Shown here: one piece after another, positions 36,185 through 50,100 of the stretch
Numbering within the stretch: the stretch's first letter is position 1
Layout of the letters: each line of letters begins with the position of its first letter
Assembly: GCA_954871525.1 (NCBI GenBank)
Contig: OX940862.1
Coordinates: 46,865,732 to 46,929,731, forward strand
Reading direction: 5' to 3'
Length of the DNA: 64,000 nucleotides
Source of the DNA: Parietaria judaica
Lineage: Eukaryota > Streptophyta > Magnoliopsida > Rosales > Urticaceae
Position numbers and translations under genes: made by a program
Notes under the pieces: model-generated
Databases searched by the model: none
What the model was told of the DNA's origin: nothing
The model's input: the letters and a program-made list of their open reading frames with translations, nothing else

Positions 36185-36985
36185 TTCTAGCCTTGTCACA
36201 AGTAGCTTACATTGATAAGGTGTTTGAACGTTTTGCAATGACAACCTCCAAGGGCGGTAATTTACCGACTATGCATGGAGTGTTCCTTAGCAGGAAACAG
36301 TGTCCAACTTCTCCGGAAGAGCAAGACGAGATGAGGCGGCTGCTCTATGCTTCAGCAGTGGGAAGTCTGATGTATGCTATGCAGTGTACTAGGCCAGACA
36401 TCTGTTACGCTGTGGGAATAGTTAGTAGATACCAATCCAACCCTGGTATGGCTCACTGGAATGCAGTGTAAAATATTCTCAAGTATCTTCGGAAAACGAG
36501 AAACTATATGTTAGTGTTTCAGGCTCAGATCTGACAAAGACCCGAGAAAGTCGACGTCATGAGCAGTGTACACCCTTGCTGGTGGAGCGATATTCTGGAG
36601 AAGCGTAAAGAAATCATGTACCGCAGATTCCACAATTGAACCTGAATATGTGGCTGCGTGTGAAGCAGCCAAAGAATCAGTTTGGCTAAATAATTTCTAC
36701 ATGGAACTGGGTGTAGTCCCAGATGTAGATGGACCACAAACGTTGTACTCTGATAACAGTGGCGCTATGGAAAATTCTAAAGAGCCCAGAGACCAGAATA
36801 AGGCAAAACATATAGAAAGGAAATACCATCTAATAAGAGAGATAGTACGTCGTGGGGACGTGCGGGTTGTGAAACTAGCTTCGGAGGACAATCTGGCTGA
36901 TCCATTTACCAAGACGTTGCCAGAGAAAATATTCAGTATGCATCTGGAAAATATGGACGTGAAAGACATGGCTCATCTTCTTTAA
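36185..36985 (+). pseudogene. Ty1/copia RT C-terminus and RNase H fragment
   Basis: Residues QVAYIDKVFERF, YASAVGSLMYAM, TRPDICYAVG and RYQSNPGMAHWNAV are typical of the end of copia reverse transcriptase. After a TAA at 36469-36471 and a frame disturbance near 36520-36575, RNase H follows with STIEPEYVAACEAAKE, LYSDNSGA, KHIERKYHLIRE and DNLADPFTK. Gag, protease, integrase and most of RT are missing through the deletion just upstream. Confidence 0.92.
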
Positions 36986-37000
36986 GTACAAGTGAGAGAT

Positions 37001-40000
37001 TGTTGGACATATGTGTCCTTAAACAAGATATTTATCCATTTGTAAAAGATCATGACAAGTCGTTGAATAAAGATGATGCTTATTATGTTAATCTTGTTAT
37101 AGTTTCTGGTAGAGTAAAATAGAATGTTTAATTCCTTAGTTCATAAAGGATGCAATTATGTTATTATCATCACAACAGAATAAATGTGAGGAAGAATTAA
37201 TAATCATAATAAATAAACTTAAAACGTCTGTGACCTGATTAACTGGGTGGGAGCCCATTAATCGTGTAAGGTCATTAATGTGACTAAGTGACAATCCTAT
37301 TCTGGATTATGTGTGTCACACTCACTAGAAGTGCATTAAGTATGAAGCGTCTACATACTGCACTGGACCTGACTTAAACTCAAGAAGTTATCATATAAGA
37401 CCGTCACTGATAACTTGTAGTTGAGTCACAAAATGATGATCAAATGGATATTAGTTCTATGTCCTCAGTGATCATGAGTCCGAGCTACTGACTTGATTGT
37501 TCTTTGATTTAAACGTTAAAGAACACAAGATATTAGCGCTGTTCCTAACACTATTATTTTAGGAACATGATAGTCAGTAGTAAGGATGGCTTGATCATAG
37601 ACATGGGCATCACACAGCTCTCTTCAGAATCATGATGATTCCCTTGGTTGTAAGTGGTGAGAAGTGACAGGTACCCGTGTGCAACTTATGAATCGAAACC
37701 ATAAGTGGGTTGCTCATAATATTACTGACTGAGTCAAGGATGAAAACGCATTGAGGAGCATTACGGTAAAAACCGCCTGCTCATGTGTGAGTCATCAAGT
37801 GAAAGGAAAATAACCCGAATTTGATTGAATCAATGGACACCCTGCTGTTATAAGGGAATAATATATACCGTATCACTAAAGAGTGCAGCCTTGGGTCTAT
37901 AGTGGAATCACTTCGAGGTTTGACGAACAACTAGCAGTTCGTTGGAGCTTAAGTGATACGGGTCCATGGTCCCCAGGATAGCTCCGTAACGGATGATACG
38001 TAGGTGATTAAAATACATTCTGGATAATGTTTGATCATTTGGCTCGACTTATAAAACTGACAAGTCTGTGTCAGACGTCAAATACTTTTATCGTCATCGT
38101 GGAAAAAGTATCATACTTTGGTACACGGAACTAACTGATGAAAATAAATTTAGAATTTAGATTTTCAAACAGTACCATGTTGTTGTAAATTAAATTCTAA
38201 GCAACTTTGGTTTTTGAACCAAGTCATTCAGACTTACGGTTTGTGAGTTATAGATTTTCTAAGTTTATGACTCGGTTCGATAAACTATGAAATTAAATCA
38301 CAAGTCACGAATTTAAATGATGGTGTTGTACCTGTTGGACATGTGTGTCCTTAAACAAGATATTTAACCATTTGTAAAAGATTATGACAAGTCATTGAAT
38401 AAAGATGGTACTTATTATGTTAATCTTATTATAGTTTCTGTAGAGTAAAATAGAATGTTTGATTCCATAGTTCATAAAGGATGCAATTATGTTATTATTA
38501 TCACAAAGGAGTCATGTGAGGGAGAATTAATAAACATAATAAATGAACTTAAAATGTCCGTGACCTGATTAACTTGGTGGGAGCCCATTAATCGGTAAGG
38601 TCATTAATGTGACTAAAGTGACAATCCTATTCCGGATTTTGTGTGTGTCTACACTCACTAGAAGTGCATTAAGTATAAAGCGTCTTCATACTGGACTGGA
38701 CCTGACTTAAACTCAAGAAAGTTGTCATATAAGACCGTCACTGACAACTTGTAGTTGAGTCGCAAAATGATGATCAAATGGATATTAGTTCTAAGTCCTG
38801 AGTGGTCATGAGTCTAAGCTACTGGCTTGATTGTTCTTTGATTTAACCGTTAAAGAACACAAGACATTACCGCTGTTCCCAACACTATTATTTTGGGAAC
38901 ATGATAGTCAGTAGTGAAGGATTGCTTGATCATAGATATGGGCATCACACAGCTCTCTTCAGAGTCATGATGATTCCCTTGATTGTCAGTGGTGAGAAGT
39001 GAGAGGTACCCGTGCGCAACTTATGAATCGAAACCATAAGTGGGTTGCTCATAATATTACTGGCTGAGTCAAGGATGAAAATGCATTGAGGGGCATTACG
39101 GTATAAAACGCCTGCTCATGTGTGAGTCATCAAGTGAAAGGACAATAATCGGTATTTGATTGAATCTAATGGACACCCTGCTGTAAATAAGGGAATAATA
39201 TATACCGTATCACTAAAGAGTGCAGCCTCGGGTCTATAGTGGAATCACTTCGAGGTTTGACGAACAACTAGCAGTTCGTTGGAGCTTAAGTGATACGGGT
39301 CCATGGTCCCCAGGATAGCTCCGTAACGGATGATACGTACGTGATTAAAATACATTCTGGATGATGTTTAATCATTTGGCTCGACTTATAAAACTGACAA
39401 GTCTGTGACAGACGTCAGATAGTTTTATCGATAGCGTGGCAAAAGTACCATATTTTGGTACACGAAAGTAACTGATAAAAAGAAAGTTAGAATTTAGACT
39501 CTAGAACAGCACCATATTATTCTAAGTTAAATTCTAAGCAACTTTGCTTTTTGAACCAAGTCATTCTGACTTACGGTTTGTGATTTATGGATTTTCTAAG
39601 TTTGTGACTCGGTTCGATAAACTTTGAAATTAAATCACATGTCACGAATTTAAATGATGGTGTAGCACCATGACATTTAATGTGTGATAAAGAGATCAGG
39701 ATTTATTAATATAATTTGATTATTTGATTATTAATATCTTATTAATAATTAATAGCTAAAGGATTTATATTAATAAATAAATAATATATTTTCATGTATT
39801 ATTAAATGTGTAATTCGAATTAGGGTTTGAGTACAACAAACCCTAGATAAATTCGAATAACCAATCTTAAGAGATTTTGTTTTTTGCGGCATAAATACCT
39901 AAGGTCTGGTATAATGGCAAAAACCCTGAAATCAATTTAATCCATTGGATCGGTCATGATTGAGTATCAACCGTTGGATTGAGATAATTGATTCAAACCC

Positions 40001-42212
40001 TAATGTAATTCGAAATTGAAACTTGGTGACCAAGTTTAGGTATTTCGAATTAGCTTAATTAATTCTGTCCGTTGGATTGAAATAATTATTTATATTTAAT
40101 TAAGGGAATTCGAATAAAGGGAGGGAATATCTCCAAATCGGTTACAGTTTGAGCCTATAAAAGAGAAGCTCATTCTACACATTCAACACACCTCTCCCAG
40201 AGTAAAAATTCGAGCTCTCCCTCTCTCTCTAAGGGTCTGCGAGTTTTTGCTTCTGATCTCTTTTTCTGGTTCGGCTTAGGAGATATTTTTCTCCGGTAGC
40301 TTTAAAAGAACCTTCAGTTATATTTTGCGACGGAGTCCTGCCAGCGAAGCCCACGCTTCGGTAGCGAGGAATCCAGGAGTCATATCCCGGAAGATCACGG
40401 GAGTTTCCCTCAGCACCGGCGGAGCCCTGCCCAATTTCAGAACGCGCAGCCAGAATCGTCAACTGAGGTACGGCCTTATGCATTGGGTAAATAAATGCGA
40501 CCATTTACTGCTTTCTATTTGTTTCCTAATTTCGACTAGATTATTAATAATGAATATGAAAATATTGAATTCGAAATATTTTATCAGATCTCAGTTTTGA
40601 TTGTTACCCGATATCCGTGTCGTCGGTCCGATAACAGGATTTCCGCTTTAAAATGAATTTTTAAATGTTACCGGGACGGCCCGGAGGCTATTATCGTGGT
40701 AAGGAAGTCGACTTGATACCATCGATTTCCAACAGTACCATGAAATTTAATGTGTGATATTGAGATCAGGTTTTATTAATACAATTTAATTATTTGGATT
40801 TAATTATTAATATCTAATTAATAATTAATTAATAATTAAAAGATTTATATTAATAAATAAAAATATATATTTATATATTGGTACATGTGTAAATTCGAAT
40901 TAGGGTTTGGAGAATACAAACCCCAGCTAAATTCGAATATGTGAATTGGTGAATTTATATTTGCGGCATAAGTACCTAATGTTTTGGTATTTTGGCAAAA
41001 CCCTAAAATCAATTTAATCCATTGGATAGGTTATGATTTAATATCAACCGTTGGATTGAGATAATTGATTTGAACCCTAATTGTAATTCTAAATTGAAAC
41101 TTGGTGAGCAAGTTTAGGTATTTCGAATTTCCTTAATTAACTGTGTTCGTTGGATCGGTTTTGCTTAATTAACTGTGTTCGTTGGATCGGTTTTGAGATT
41201 TAATATTTACCGTCGGATTAGAAATTAATTAATAATATATATATATATATGATAATATAATTCGAATATAAATGTGGATAAAAGTTCGAATTAGGGTTTT
41301 GTAAAACCCTAGGGCATTTGACTTTATCCCTAATTGATTTGATCCGATGGATTGGTTTAAGATTTATTTTTAACCATTGGATCTAGATAATCTCAAACAA
41401 ATTCAAATTTTAATATGTATATATATATATATATATGAAATTCGAATTTTATTGATATGATGATAAGATTAAATATTTTGATCTTATCATGTATTATTAT
41501 TTAATTAAATCCCCGATTAATTATATCCATTGGATTTAGATGAGATTGAATCTGGACCATTGGATTGAAATAATTAATCATATTTAATTTAATAAATTCG
41601 AATATAGGGAGGAAAAATATCCAAATTGGTTACAGCTTGAGCCTATAAATAGGAGGCTCATTCTACACATTTTTCACACCTTCCCCGGAGCAAAAACTCG
41701 AGCTCTCCGTCTCTCTCTAGGGTCTGCGAGTTTTCTGCTTCTGATCTCTCTTCTGGTTCGGCTTAGGAGATATTTTCTGCGGTAGCTTTAAAAGAACCGT
41801 CAGTTAAATTTTGCGACGGAGTCCTGCCGGCGAAGCCCACGCTTCGGTACGAGGAGTCCAGGAGAATATCCCGGAAGATCACGGGAGTTTCCCTCAGCAC
41901 CGGCGGAGCCCTGCCCAAGTCAGAACGCGCAACCGGAATCGTCAATTGAGGTACGGCCTTATGCATTGGGTTAATAAATGCAACTACTGCTTTCTATTTA
42001 TTTCCTATTCGACTAGATTATTAATAATGATTAAGAAAATATTAAATTCGAAATATTTATTAGATCTTAACGAAATGATTATTACCCGATATCTGTGTTG
42101 TCGGTCCAGTAACAAGATTTCCGCTTTAAAATGAATTTTTAAATGTTACCGGGACGCCTCGGAGGCTATTATCGTGATAAGGAAGTCAGACTGATACCAC
42201 CGATTTCCAACA
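37001..42212 (+). repeat. 3' LTR of the copia element, split by a nested solo LTR
   Basis: The LTR proper is 37001-38332 plus 40740-42212, about 2.8 kb. It begins TGTTGGACATATGTGTCC and ends gatttccaaca. The two parts rejoin at the GTACC duplication. The 3' part holds a TATA region (cctataaataggagg, near 41641-41655) and a CT-rich leader. Within 41110-41210 a short segment (cttaattaactgtgttcgttggatcgg) is duplicated. Confidence 0.85.
38328..40739 (+). mobile_element. Solo copia LTR with GTACC target duplication
   Basis: The LTR is 38333-40734 (2402 bp), starting TGTTGGACATGTG and ending TTTCCAACA. It is flanked by GTACC at 38328-38332 and 40735-40739. It inserted into the 3' LTR of a closely related element in the same orientation and then lost its interior and second LTR, presumably by unequal recombination. 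Confidence 0.92.
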
Positions 42213-42217
42213 AGTTG

Positions 42218-42780
42218 TCGTATCTTGGCAAGGGTTGGTTACTCCCTGGGCAATCCTGGTGAGGGTCGGGGGCGTCCGGGTATGCTCCTGTCAGGTTGAG
42301 GTTTTCATCCCGGCGTTTCCCTTGGCGACCCTCTAGGCGAGCCCGACGAGGACTCGGGGCGTTCCCTCGGTATTCCATGTCTTCAAGGTCTTCATCCTGG
42401 CAAACCCTCTGGTGACACTCCTGGTTAGCCTAGTGAGGGTCCGGGGCGTTCCGGCGGTCTTCGACGTCTCTGGGATCTTTGTCCAGGCGAACCCCGTGGC
42501 GAGCCTAGCGAGGATCCGGGTAGTTCCGACGGTCTCCTATGTCTTCGTGATCTTCAGCTTGGCGACCCTCCAGGCAAGTCTGGCGAGGGTCGGGGTGGTT
42601 CTAGCGTTCTCCGGTGTCTTCGTGAACTTTGGCCTGGCGAACCCTCGGGCGAGCCTGACGAGGGTCAGTGTGGTCCCGGCGATCGCCGGCGTCTTCGTGA
42701 TCTTTGGCCTGACGAACCCTGAGGGATCCTAGTCCATAAGAAAGGGAAAATGGCGTCCTTTCCATATGATGGAGTTGTTT
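42218..42780. repeat. GC-rich 75-bp tandem repeat with an open frame
   Basis: Units start at 42324, 42399, 42486, 42561, 42636 and 42711, each opening g(g/a)c(g/a)aaccct or a variant; most are 75 bp and one is 87 bp. Because 75 is a multiple of three, plus-strand ORF 42412-42732 reads as 25-residue repeats. It continues the Tat remnant to the right of the copia insertion, on the 5' side of its gag. I infer it is non-coding element sequence rather than a gene. Confidence 0.75.
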
Positions 42781-43140
42781 AAGGGTAGGTTAGGGGTTAA
42801 AGAGAAGTTTAGGTGTGATTCATGTAAGTATGAATGGCTTTAACGACATTCTTATCATTTGGCTTGGGGGTGTAAGATTTCTAGGGTGTCTCTTATCTTC
42901 CACTGAGGTGAAGAAAGATAAGGGACATTTTCTAGGGTGACCTCCTTTTCTTCTCGGTTACCTTTTCAAGTGTTTCTTGAGTGCTTCTTCGGACCTTACA
43001 ATTCCTATTGACGGGTTTTATGAGCTGTTGGGGGTCAACTTTTTCCATGACCAAAAACCACCAAAAACCGACTAAAAAATTGTTAATTAAAAAAAACAAA
43101 AGTAATTGTTGATGTGTAAATTCATCGCATAATTTGAATA
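42780..43140. other. Sequence without a supported gene
   Basis: No recognisable coding region or repeat is found. It may include the end of the Tat remnant's LTR. Confidence 0.4.
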
Positions 43141-43199
43141 ATAAGGTCATTAATTAAATTTACGGTCCATGTAATTTAAGACCAAAGTTATGAATGTAA

Positions 43200-43990
43200 T
43201 AAAAAATTCATACGCGAAATGGGCATGTGAGATACATTGCCAAAAGCCCAATAGATACTTGAACAAGGCCTGGGCCCGATTGAGCCCTTCGGCTCGAAGC
43301 CCAAAAGCTCATCCCGGGGAGAAAATGCCATAATGGGATCCGAGCAGAAATGTGGCCCTAGTTGAGAAAGCCCGAGCAAGAGCATGACCCCAGCAAGGAA
43401 ATCGAGCAAGAACGAATCAAGTAAGCACAGAATCCCGGACAGACTAAGTCAACGACGTTGAATCAAAGTTCACCATCACGCAGTTCTCTAAACAAGTGGC
43501 CCACGTCAGCTCGGCGGAAACTTAAGCCCCGAACTCGGAGCCACTATTAGCATCCACTACGATCTCCAACTGGCAGAATTTGGAGGTCTATAAAAGCAAG
43601 AAGCCAGCTCCATTTCACACACGGAAACATTCATCCTGAGAGAAAAAAGTTTGTGAGATTTGTGTTTTTCACAATGTTTATTCTTTCTTTCTTTCTTGAT
43701 CAATTCGGAATCGGCTTGTGATTCTGGTTGGTCTTTTCATCCTCAATAAACTTACAGAGGACGTAGTCGATTACCGCATTGGAACGAACTTCTAAATAAA
43801 ATTAAAAAAAAAACCTTGTGTTCTTGTTGATTTATTTTCACTTTTGTCAACGTCATACTATTGACGATGCAGAAGTCAAGATTCTACAATTTCTTAACAA
43901 ATTCAAATCGAAATCCCATACACAATTCGTGATTGTTTGTGTGCGAAACCACAGTAACTTTTACGACTCATGTATAAAAATTTAAAATTA
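43200..43990 (+). mobile_element. Possible solo LTR upstream of the helicase gene
   Basis: The segment has LTR character: a purine-rich U3-like half, a TATA box (tataaaag) at 43589-43596, and a leader with a (ttct)n tract. A polyadenylation-like ataaa context lies near 43745. No border or target duplication was identified. Its end is within 200 bp of the helicase start codon. Confidence 0.35.
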
Positions 43991-44179
43991 TTTTTGTATG
44001 TTTTATAAAATTAATTTTGTCGAACACATAGAAAAATTATTCTAAAATAATAATAATAATAAAAAAAAAGTTTAAATAAGCTGTACGCGGAATGATTCGA
44101 TTTTCTTTTTACTTGCAGAGAAATCTCCGGTGTTCACTCTTCAGTCCGCAACGAAGAGAGAGGGCGAATTTGGTCGGGA

Positions 44180-47100
44180 ATGGAGTACCCGTGGTCGCCG
44201 ACGTCTTCGTCGTTCTCTTCATCGTCAGTGTCTCTGTTGTCCGGGTTCTCGGCGCTCCCCATCGCCGCCCTCCGCGAGAGAATCGTCGAGAAAGTCGTTG
44301 ACAATCGCGTGACCCTCATTGTCGGCGAGACTGGCTGTGGTTCGTCTCTCTACTTCCTTATATGATCGCAGAAGCAATATTCGCCTCGTTTGCTCTTTTT
44401 AAGAGGTTTTCGTAACGATCATACATAGTTTCAGTCTGGCTTTCACTGTCCTTCGGATTTATTTTTTTCTTTCTTTCAAGTTTTATACTCACCGGAAAAC
44501 AAAGATGAAAGCGTAAATCTGCTACATGTTTAGACGGAGATTATCGAAAAATTATGCTTCACATTGCAAACTGTCATTGGAATTTGGTCAGGAAAGAGCT
44601 CCCAAGTTCCCCAGTTTCTTCTGGAAGCGAATATGAAGCCCATTTTGTGCACACAGCCTCGGAGATTCGCGGTTGTCGCTGTCGCTAAAACAGTTGCAAA
44701 AGCTCGTAAATGCGAAGTTGGAGGAGAGGTTGGTTATCACATTGGCCATTCGAAGCTTTTATCAGCAAGGTATAATTTATATCTTTTGGGGGATCATCAC
44801 TAATTTGACCCATTTGTGCTCTGTACCTTTACTCCAGAGAAAATGCAAAAGTAGAGAATCAGTTTGGGATCTTGTTGAGACTAATCTGTGACTATGGTGT
44901 TGTGAACTTTTCATGACGCAAATTACTTGTCTAGTTCGTTATTTCATCTGTGATCTATCACATTTTGACAGCACAGAACTTGTTTTCAAAACCGCTGGCG
45001 TTCTGCTGGAGGAAATGCGGGACAAGGGACTGAACGCGCTGAAGTATAAGGTTATTATTCTTGATGAAGTGCATGAAAGATCCGCCGAGTCTGATCTTGT
45101 TCTTGTCTGTGTGAAGCAATTTATGATGAAGAATAAAGACTTGAGGTTCACATACTTTTACTTGTTCCTGTTGAACAATGGGCAATCAACAGTAGTTTTT
45201 TTTTTTTTTTTTTTTTTAAAGGATTCTCAAAATTTTATTTTCAGGGTAGTGTTAATGTCCGCAACTGCTGATCTGGCAAGGTACAGGGATTACTTCAGGG
45301 ATTTAGGAAGGGATGAACGAGTCGAAGTGCTAGCAATCCCGAGCACTAATCAGAAAACCATTTACGAGCGAAAGATTTTTTACCTTGAACAGGTTTGCAC
45401 CTTAACTTTGGAAAATGCTTTCTTTTAAGATAAACATCAAGCATTACAAAGAAAGTTTATCATGATTTTAGCTTTATTTCAGTTTTATTTTGTGATTATC
45501 AAACAGGCAACGGAACTTCTTGGGATAAAGTCCGACTCGTCTTCTTTGAGTTTGAAATATTGTGCTGGTCGTACGCCTGCAGACGGTGCTGATATCACAC
45601 CTGGTTTGCATCAGCTTATTCATGATCTGGTTTTTCATATCCACAATAGCGAACCGGACCTAGAAAGGAGCATTCTGATTTTCCTTCCGACATACTATGC
45701 TCTGGAGCAGCAATGGGATAAACTGAAGCCGTTCATTTCTACGTTTAAAGTACACATTTTACATAGTAGTATTGACACTGAACAAGCCCTTATGACTATG
45801 AAGATATGGAGAACTCATCGTAAGGTAAGAAACAAATCGGTGCTTCTTGTTTATCCTGTTACTTTTATCCTGATATGCAACAGCCACACAGTCTAGTCAC
45901 ATTGCAAATGAGTAATTTAGGTAGAAATATATCACTACGTTTTTGCAGTTTTTAACACATTATATTGTGTTTCATCTTTCATGTTTATGCAGGTTATACT
46001 GGCAACAAATATTGCAGAGTCATCTGTGACAATACCCAAATTGGCTTATGTTATTGATTCATGCCGGTCTCTACAAGTTTTTTGGGACAAGAGGAGGAAA
46101 AAGGAATCTGTGGAGCTTATTTGGGTTTCGAAGTCTCAAGTAGCGAAGAAATCTCATATCGTTTTTTTTTTTTAAATTTAAATATGGACCAAGTTTTCTG
46201 AAATATGAGAATATTTTGTAGGCCGAGCAGCGAAGAGGAAGAACGGGAAGAACTTGTGACGGACAGGTTTATCGGTTAGTCACGGGATCGTTTTTCAGCA
46301 AGTTTGAGGATTACGAGATGCCCGCGTTATTGAGATCGTCTCTGAGGCAGCAGTTGCTCCAAATTTGCTGTGCCGAATCGAAAGCCATTAATGATCCAAA
46401 GGGTGTGTACTGATTGATGAAACTCCATACAATTTATCTGATACAGCCCCCGAGAGTTTAGGATTAATATCGTTTAATAAATTAGCGTCGTTTATCTTTA
46501 TGTCGTCGTATTTAATTGGGTCTTAGGATATTTAAGTTAGTTGTCGTTTCTAATTTTATCGTTTAATTATTTAAATAAGTTAATAGGTTATTTAAATAAG
46601 TTAGAGGCTTTATTTAGTCGGGCCGGGTCCGGCCCATTAGGGTTGTAATTCGATGCTCTATTTAAGAGAGCTTTCATGAATGGAAAAGGCAGCCAAGAAA
46701 ATTCAGAAACTTGATCCTAAGAGATCGGGTTTTTGAGTGTTGGCCGAAATTCTTAATTATTCCATTTCGAGTTATCGATCTTTCGGGCACATAACATTAT
46801 CATTGTTTATTGTGATTTCCAGAGATAGAAAATGATTGTGAATGTGATACGTAACGGAAATCCAGGAGAAATAAGAACAATTTATTGAAAAACAGCACCC
46901 CCTATCTAATTTAAAAGTTAGACCATGAAAACTCTCCCAATGATTTTCAATAGCAAATTCCACTAATTAAACATGATGGCTAAACCTAGAATAGGCGTCT
47001 ATATAACGGATCACAAACCCGAATCATATATTCATTGTAAAATACCCAAAGTGCCCCAATAACATTAGCCAATAATAAACATAAATTAACTAGAAACTAG

Positions 47101-50100
47101 TTACTATTTACGGGTCTAATAGGATGAAGATGAATTTTAATGATTATTTGAGGCAAACACTTTCATTTATACAGAGGAGAAAACTTAATTAGCAAATAAA
47201 CTTAAATCACTACAGCACACTGTCCTGATTCTTGCAAATGTATTCTTGCCAGTGTTATTGCAGAAATCTCTCGATCCACCAAATCAAGAGATCGTTGAAG
47301 AAGCTCTGAATCTTCTTGTTCACATGAAAATATTGGAAAAGACGTCTTTGAGGGGTCGTTACGAGCCTACATTCTACGGTAGACTTCTTGCGAGCTTTGC
47401 ACTATCTTTTGAAGCTTCGGTTCTCATACTCAAGTTGGGATCTATCGGAATGCTAAGGGAAGGCATTCTTCTGGGCGTTCTCATGGACACTCAGCCTCTT
47501 CCAATTCTCCGACCTTTCGGGAACGAACGCCTGGTATTTATATCACAAAAAACTTAGTAATTTTACCATTTCATGTCCCCTATATTACAGGAATCATTTT
47601 AAATTTTGACATAATAGAACTTTTGCCCAAGAATAAACTGACCCGTCTTTTAGACACTCGCTCATGTAGAACCGTAGAGGCAAGGGTACTTTCAGAATTT
47701 AAATAATAATGGTAGAATGCAGGGAACAGAGCACGCTGCCTCCTATTTTCAAGCAGATCTTAGCAATGCCGGTCTTAATGGTCGAAAGGAGGTTCAGTTC
47801 ATGGGAAATTTGTGTGCTTATCAGTTTTGGCAGCGCGTCTTCAAGGTAATCTAGTAGAACGGGAACAAATCATAGAGCCATTAGGCATTAGCAATTGATT
47901 TATATGCTGATCTTAGCAAATTTATATTCTTTAGGACGAGCACCGGGTTGAGCATTTGAAGCAACTCCTAGTACACGATGAGAGTCAAGCTTCTAGTTTA
48001 GAGGTTCCTAATGTGGAAGAAGAATGGTGCTCTATCCATTATCTAGTTCAATCATCTCTAAATAATGTCTCCAGAATATGTATGTTTGTCCTTATATATG
48101 CGTTCTTACGTTTCAAATCAACTTGTGTAGTTTCCTACTCTAAGCATGCTCTTAAACATATATTTTTTTACTTGTCATGTCCGAATTAATACAATCCACC
48201 TGAAAATAATGACAGTTACTTTTGTGTTTGTTTATCCATGTCACAGACGAAGACGTACTAAACTCAGTTCACCGTTACCGGCCCTATTTCCTTGGCACAT
48301 CTAATGGCCGTCCTTCATACTATGATCCTCATGAGTTTGAGCACATTTGCTTTCTCCAATCTCCGCCGGAGGAAGATTCAGAACCGCTTGTAGTGAATGA
48401 CGAACCCGTTGAGCCATTGCAAAAGCTAAAGAAATGCTTCGCCAGACCATTTGTCGGTCCTAACGACTTTGCCAAAAATGATGTGGCCAATAGCTTTGCC
48501 AGCGTCATCAAAGAGGTAAATGATAGACCCGTGATTATTGAACATTGTACAGATTAGTTAGGTATATATTTATGATGTAATTTTCCTTATATAGTGTCTA
48601 ACGTTATGTATTTGTGATCGTTTATCATAGGAGAAAGGAAAGGTGGTCATTTACTCTTGCAAATTTAATCCGTTTATGTTTTTTTCCGTAATATATGTTA
48701 TTAGCGGTCTTTTGGTCAATGATGCCATTAAGGTGTATTGGCCTTTTTTTTTTTGTGTGTGTCTTAGTGTTTCATCAGCTTGGTCAAGGATTTAATATAA
48801 CGTTTTTAACCTTGTTCTCAAAGGAAAAATCGAGATTATTTATTGTTTTCTTGCACCGTACCAAAGAAAATGGGATTCATTACATTAGTGAATTCCCGCT
48901 GGCCGTTGGAGACCATATTTTGAACCTATCACTGAACTTGCATCCTTTTGAATTATCGGGTTATCATTAGCTTAGTTAAATTCTGAAATTTTATCTAGGA
49001 TTTTGGGTTGTGTAGATTAAAGCTCAGTGTACCCAAGACGCGCCTGCTCATCATTATGTAACTGCTTTTCCTGGCAATGTGAATGCGCCGATATGCATAT
49101 ATTTTCTGAAGGGATTCTGCAATAGGGGCGGTGAGTGCCCGTTCTCTCATTCGCTGCAAGGAGAGAGGCCTACCTGCAAATTCTTCTTCACTCTCCAGGT
49201 ATATTTGTTTTTCCTTTTGAGTAATCGGCAGCAATCACCCTCAACTTTACTCGCCGGCACTTTTTCCCTTCAACTTCGTTTTGTAGCATTTTGACATAAA
49301 GAAAGTGAGATTTATATATATATATATATATTATAATGTAACTTATCCTATTAACGAGGTCATATGAATATCTGTTTATCATTATAACAGAAAGGGGCAT
49401 CATGCACTAAAATAAAATTTAGGGATCAAGGTGCACCAATAGCAAAATACAGGACATGCATATCTCATTGGTTATCTTTTAAATTGCAGGGCTGTCGAAA
49501 AGGCGTAGCGTGTGCCTTCTCTCACGGCACAGGTCAACCTGAACCTTCATCGAGCCAAGCATTTTGCTTTCCGGAAGATGAAAACACCAGAGCCGAACGG
49601 CTGCTCGGATATCTTCCCGTGTTTTCTCCTGGACGCATTCTAGTGTTTGATGACACTGATTTGCACTTTTCTTCAAATCTCACTCGCTATCTTAATCCAT
49701 CTAAAATAGTCGCTACCACATCTTTGTCGAGGAAACCCGCTCTCGATACTTTGCCTTTAGAGGGCGTTAAGATTCTGAGTGGGCTTTCGCACCCATATGA
49801 AACCGTCATTTCCAAAGCGGGGAATAATTCGATACCGTGGTACAAAATTAAATGCGCTCTTTGGTTCCCGGATTTTAGTGCCGGCAGAGAACTGGTCGAA
49901 ACGCACAGAATGCTCCTCAAGAACTTCTTCGAGTACCTATCCATTCGCATAATCGCCGATAACTTGAACCACATTGACGTTATTCTCACCATGAACAACA
50001 TCAGATTCTCGCAGCTCGAGGTACCAATCACTAAATCCATAATATAGACACATTACACATAGATGTATATTGTAAGTGTTTTTTTCATTTTTCTTATACG

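Larger units (their letters stand above)
36005..42217 (+). mobile_element. Deleted Ty1/copia element inserted in the Tat remnant, itself carrying a nested solo LTR
   Basis: The 5' LTR start is at 36010 (TGTTGGACATATGTG) and only about 135 bp of it remain before a deletion junction near 36145. RT/RNase H coding follows (about 36185-36985), then a purine-rich tract (caagtgagagat) and the 3' LTR from 37001 to 42212. The flanking bases are CGTTG at 36005-36009 and AGTTG at 42213-42217, a target duplication with one mismatch. The 3' LTR is interrupted by a solo LTR of its own group at 38333-40734. Confidence 0.85.

Noticed and set aside
46403..47252. Intron 7 as a gene break by transposon insertion
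   Set aside because: The flanking exons join in frame across the intron with normal donor and acceptor, so the insertion is intronic and the gene remains intact.
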